DNA from: an uncultured Bacteroidota bacterium
GTDB taxonomy: Bacteria > Bacteroidota > Bacteroidia > Chitinophagales > Chitinophagaceae
Assembly (NCBI GenBank): GCA_903819975.1
Contig: CAIJFI010000009.1
Span: forward strand, 41,431-105,430
Direction of reading: 5' to 3'
Length of the DNA: 64,000 bases
Shown: one piece after another, positions 60,871 through 64,000 of the stretch
Position numbering within the stretch: position 1 is the stretch's first letter
Layout of the letters: every line of letters starts with the position of its first letter
Made by a program: the position numbers and the translations under genes
Notes under the pieces: model-generated
The model's input: the letters and a program-made list of their open reading frames with translations, nothing else
Database searches by the model: none
What the model was told of the DNA's origin: nothing

Positions 60871-63630
60871 ATGAAGTCTGTTGATGCTATAAAAAAAACT
60901 GCTACTAAAAAGGTTGCTGCAACCCAGCAACTAATAAAGGTTAGCTTTCATCTTAAATACAAAACTCATTTTGGTCAGGGTATTTATATTTATGGAAATC
61001 ATCCTCAATTAGGAGAAAACAAAATAGAGAATGCTGTTCCTTTGGTTTATTTGAACAATGATTATTGGGTGCTGCATTTGCAAATGGATCCATCAACCTT
61101 AACAGATAAAATTGTTTACCATTATTTTATTCAAAATGATGATGGTACAAAGTCATTTGAAGCAGGGAATGATAAGTCATTTAAATATGATAACATAACA
61201 AGCCCTGAAATTGTAATTTTAGATAGTTGGAATTTTACAGGATATAAAGAAAATACGTTTTATACATCACCATTTGTGAATGTATTATTAAAACAACCTG
61301 ATGCGCAAAAAGCGTTAAGTATTGATAAGAATGCTACCCATGTATTTAGAGTGAAAGCCCCATTACTTGCTGCACACCAAACAATTTGTATGGTGGGAGA
61401 ATCTAAGGTAGTAGGAGCATGGGATGCTACAAAGGCATTAAATCTTACAAAAGTAAAAGGCGAAGATTACTATGAATTAAGTATAGATACCGCAAAAAGT
61501 AATTTCCCTTTTGTTTATAAATATGGCGTTTACGATTTAAACGCAAAGTTGTTTTTGAATTTTGAAGATGGGGACAATAGAGTGGTGTATGAGCCTGTTG
61601 GAAAAGACAAGTTGGTTATTATCAATGACGGATTCTTGCATATGAATGCAGGTAATTGGAAAGGGGCAGGTGTTGCTATTCCTGTATTTTCTTTAAGGTC
61701 AAATAAGAGTGCTGGGGTTGGTGAATTCGCGGATATAAAATTACTTGTAGACTGGGCAAATAAAGTTGGTTTAAAATTAGTACAGATACTTCCCATTAAT
61801 GATACTACTGCAACGCATAGCTGGATGGACTCTTATCCATATGCTGCTATATCTGCGTTTGCATTGCATCCTATGTTTGTGCGCTTGGAAGACATGCTAG
61901 GAAAGGATCAAAAAGATTTACTTAAGCCATACCTTTCTAAAATAGCTGCATTAAATAATCAAACAGATGTTGATTATGATGGTGTGATGCAGTTAAAATG
62001 GGAAGTGTTGCGTTTGTTGTATGCGCAAAATGGTAAGAAAGATTTAACTTCAAAAGAATTCGCAGACTTTTTTGAGAATAATAAAAACTGGTTAGTTTCT
62101 TATAGTGCATTTTCTTATTTAAGAGACTTACACGGAACAGTAGATTTTAATCACTGGCCAACACATTCAAAGTATGATGAAACTGCAATTGCAAAATTGT
62201 TAGATCCTAAGTCAAAAACTTATGCGGATATTGCATTTTTCTATTTTGTACAATATCATTTACACTTACAGTTATTAGATGCCACAAATTATGCGCATCA
62301 AAATGGGGTAATTGTAAAAGGAGATATCCCAATTGGGGTTTATAGATTTGGTGCCGACGCTTGGCAGAACACTGCATTATTCCATATGGATATGCAAGCA
62401 GGTGCGCCACCAGATGACTTTGCAGTAAGTGGACAAAACTGGGGATTCCCAACTTATAACTGGGAAGTAATGGCAAGTGATGGATTTGCTTGGTGGAAAT
62501 CACGTTTCGATCAAATGAAGTTTTATTTTGATGCTTTTAGAATTGATCATATTTTAGGTTTCTTTAGAATTTGGAGTATTCCAATGCATGCAGTGGAAGG
62601 GATTCTAGGACATTTTGTTCCTGCTATTCCAATTTCAATTAATGAGTTAAATGCAAAAGGGATTAAGTGGGATCATTACCGATTAACACATCCTTTTATT
62701 AATGAAACAGTATTGTTCCAAGTATTTGGATATGACAATGAGTTAATTAAAAAGGAATACTTAAAACATATTGGTGACGGGCATTACGAGTTATTGCCAG
62801 CATATAAAACGCAAAGACAAGTGGAAGCTTATTTTAGTATTATGCCACAGGATGAATGGCATGATAAAATCAAGCATGGCTTGTATAGTTTAATTAGTAA
62901 TGTGATATTGATTGATGGTGAAAAGCCACATCAATTTCATTTTAGATTTAATATAGAAGGAACAAGTTCTTTCCAACATTTGGATCATCCAACGCAACAT
63001 GCTTTAAAAGAGTTGTATGTAGATTATTTCTTTAAACGTCAGGATGCAGCATGGGAAAAAGAAGCTATGCAAAAATTGCCGATGCTTAAATTGTCTACCA
63101 ACATGTTGATTTGCGGAGAGGATTTAGGATTGGTGCCTTCATGTGTTCCTAATGTAATGTATCAATTAGGGATGTTAAGCTTAGAAGTACAAAGAATGCC
63201 AAAAGCAAACCATAAAACATTCTTTCATCCTAATGATGCTCCATATTTAAGTGTGGTGACACCTTCGTCTCATGATACCAGTACTATTCGTGGCTGGTGG
63301 GAAGAGGATCGTGCTAAAACACAACAATTTTACAACAACGAAATTGGGCAATGGGGCGAAGCGCCGGTGCATTGTGAGGCTTGGATTAACAAAGCAATTT
63401 TATTACAACACTTATACTCGCCTGCAATGTGGGCTATTTTTCAATTACAGGATTATTTAGGGGTGGATGAATCCATTCGTCGAAGTAATCCAAATGAAGA
63501 GCGTATTAATGTTCCTGCCAATCCAAAGCATTACTGGAGATACAGAATGCATTTAAGTTTGGAAGATTTAAATAATGCCGATAATTTTAACACAGAATGG
63601 AGGTCGGCAATTAAATCAAGTGGACGTTAA
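60871..63630 (+). CDS. malQ: 4-alpha-glucanotransferase with two CBM20 domains (DPE2-like, GH77)
   Basis: Transfers glucosyl units from maltose or maltodextrin to a glucan acceptor. Two starch-binding CBM20 domains precede the barrel: about 22-125 (FHLKYKTHFGQGIYIYGNHP) and about 156-260 (MVGESKVVGAWDATKAL). The GH77 barrel has Asp559 (AFRIDHILGFFRIWS), Glu750 (LICGEDLGLVPS) and Asp802 (SSHDTSTIRGWW). About 190 residues separate the first two catalytic residues, longer than in bacterial MalQ. This domain order and the insertion are those of plant DPE2, which acts on maltose and a polysaccharide. 919 residues. The ATG at 60865 ends at once in a stop, so 60871 is the start. Confidence 0.93.
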   Translation: MKSVDAIKKTATKKVAATQQLIKVSFHLKYKTHFGQGIYIYGNHPQLGENKIENAVPLVYLNNDYWVLHLQMDPSTLTDKIVYHYFIQNDDGTKSFEAGNDKSFKYDNITSPEIVILDSWNFTGYKENTFYTSPFVNVLLKQPDAQKALSIDKNATHVFRVKAPLLAAHQTICMVGESKVVGAWDATKALNLTKVKGEDYYELSIDTAKSNFPFVYKYGVYDLNAKLFLNFEDGDNRVVYEPVGKDKLVIINDGFLHMNAGNWKGAGVAIPVFSLRSNKSAGVGEFADIKLLVDWANKVGLKLVQILPINDTTATHSWMDSYPYAAISAFALHPMFVRLEDMLGKDQKDLLKPYLSKIAALNNQTDVDYDGVMQLKWEVLRLLYAQNGKKDLTSKEFADFFENNKNWLVSYSAFSYLRDLHGTVDFNHWPTHSKYDETAIAKLLDPKSKTYADIAFFYFVQYHLHLQLLDATNYAHQNGVIVKGDIPIGVYRFGADAWQNTALFHMDMQAGAPPDDFAVSGQNWGFPTYNWEVMASDGFAWWKSRFDQMKFYFDAFRIDHILGFFRIWSIPMHAVEGILGHFVPAIPISINELNAKGIKWDHYRLTHPFINETVLFQVFGYDNELIKKEYLKHIGDGHYELLPAYKTQRQVEAYFSIMPQDEWHDKIKHGLYSLISNVILIDGEKPHQFHFRFNIEGTSSFQHLDHPTQHALKELYVDYFFKRQDAAWEKEAMQKLPMLKLSTNMLICGEDLGLVPSCVPNVMYQLGMLSLEVQRMPKANHKTFFHPNDAPYLSVVTPSSHDTSTIRGWWEEDRAKTQQFYNNEIGQWGEAPVHCEAWINKAILLQHLYSPAMWAIFQLQDYLGVDESIRRSNPNEERINVPANPKHYWRYRMHLSLEDLNNADNFNTEWRSAIKSSGR

Positions 63631-63641
63631 AATTTTATTAA

Positions 63642-64000
63642 GTGGAATTATCTTTTTGGGAACAAAAATTACCTTTTGAATATCCGTTTACCATTTCCAA
63701 TGGTAGGACCAAAACGCATCAACATAGTTTAATGGTGCGCTTGTCTTTGGGCAACTGGGAAGGTTTTGGGGAAGCTCCTGCTATTGTATATTATAATGTA
63801 ACAGTAGAAGGCATGATGGAGCAATTGGAGAAGCATAGAAAGGTTATAGAAAAATTTGCATTGATAGATCCGGAACGTTTTTGGCATTTTTTACATCATC
63901 TTTTTCCAAACGATCCATTCTTAGTTTGTGCATTGGATATGGCTGGCTGGGATTTATGGGGACAAATGAAAAAGCAACCCTTGCATCAATTATGGAATAC
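63642..64000 (+). CDS. Enolase-superfamily dipeptide epimerase, N-terminal part
   Basis: Runs off the window end after about 119 residues. The start is GTG at 63642, since the codon before it is TAA; it lies 11 bases after malQ. The sequence shows the N-terminal capping domain of the enolase superfamily: FEYPFTISNGRTKTHQHSLMVRL, GEAPAIVYYNVT and CALDMAGWDLWGQM. This wording resembles L-Ala-D/L-Glu (dipeptide) epimerases that recycle cell-wall peptides. The catalytic lysines lie beyond the window, so the subclass is inferred. Confidence 0.8.
   Translation, partial: MELSFWEQKLPFEYPFTISNGRTKTHQHSLMVRLSLGNWEGFGEAPAIVYYNVTVEGMMEQLEKHRKVIEKFALIDPERFWHFLHHLFPNDPFLVCALDMAGWDLWGQMKKQPLHQLWN

Overview
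This AT-rich window reads as the chromosome of a free-living member of the Bacteroidota, most likely Chitinophagales/Chitinophagaceae. Supporting signs are the TAnnTTTG type -7 promoter elements in front of many genes, the near absence of Shine-Dalgarno sequences, and lineage-typical families (GSCFA, DUF4270-like, DUF3810, DUF2911, carboxypeptidase-D-like TonB receptors, signal peptidase I with an extra N-terminal membrane region, TopA with C-terminal GxxGPY repeats). No phage, insertion sequence, CRISPR array, toxin-antitoxin pair or defence island is visible. Genes are dense and mostly housekeeping; no gene-free stretch exceeds 300 bases. The largest gaps are about 190 bp (7612-7802) and about 210 bp (54448-54660), and both hold inverted repeats.

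Layout. 1-7.6 kb: the end of a DUF4270-like protein, metK, an rlmB-led cluster with a GSCFA protein, a penicillin-acylase-type hydrolase and a small membrane protein, then trhO. 7.8-15 kb: purC on the minus strand, a stand-alone TonB receptor, pdhB, lepB and cdd. 15-20 kb: a methylguanine methyltransferase with a SirB1-like protein, a fatty-acid desaturase and topA. 20-25.4 kb: an alpha/beta hydrolase diverging from a ferredoxin-iscX-kdsC-ubiA-maf cluster, osmC and lipA. 25.5-36.2 kb: a carbohydrate block. A minus-strand FHS sugar transporter and ROK kinase diverge from glgA-glgC-sugar transporter-alpha-amylase-glgB. 36.4-46 kb: two uncharacterised proteins, holA, ribF, purM, ftsE and smc. 46-54 kb: mostly minus-strand smpB, accD, fba, a cysteine/cystathionine synthase, plsX, rpmF, DUF177, dcd, plus DUF3810 and a phosphopantetheinyl transferase. 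54-60.7 kb: tRNA-Leu(GAG), DUF2911, xerD, a YkgJ-type protein, an SDR, yraN, manA, a DUF6580-like protein and rnhA. 60.9-64 kb: a DPE2-like malQ and the start of an enolase-superfamily dipeptide epimerase.

How the genes fit together. The clearest theme is storage polysaccharide. glgC makes ADP-glucose, glgA polymerises it and glgB branches it. The same operon carries a maltose/sucrose-type (GPH) permease and a secreted GH13 amylase, so it combines uptake of glucans with storage. The FHS permease plus ROK kinase would feed free glucose, and the CBM20-CBM20-GH77 enzyme at 60.9 kb would process maltose onto a glycogen acceptor as plant DPE2 does. A second theme is lipid and cell-envelope supply (accD, plsX next to rpmF, desaturase, kdsC, UbiA-type enzyme, lepB).

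The most interesting signals are regulatory and compact: promoters built into terminators (tRNA-Leu, lepB, DUF6580), probable leaderless mRNAs (rlmB, holA, SirB1-like), back-to-back promoters (ribF/purM), a terminator that abuts the smpB start codon, a purine-rich tandem repeat in front of rpmF, and a tight cluster of palindromes at 25.4-25.6 kb. I did not find a convincing wholly new multi-gene system. Several start codons are placed inside longer reading frames because the -7 box lies within the upstream extension.
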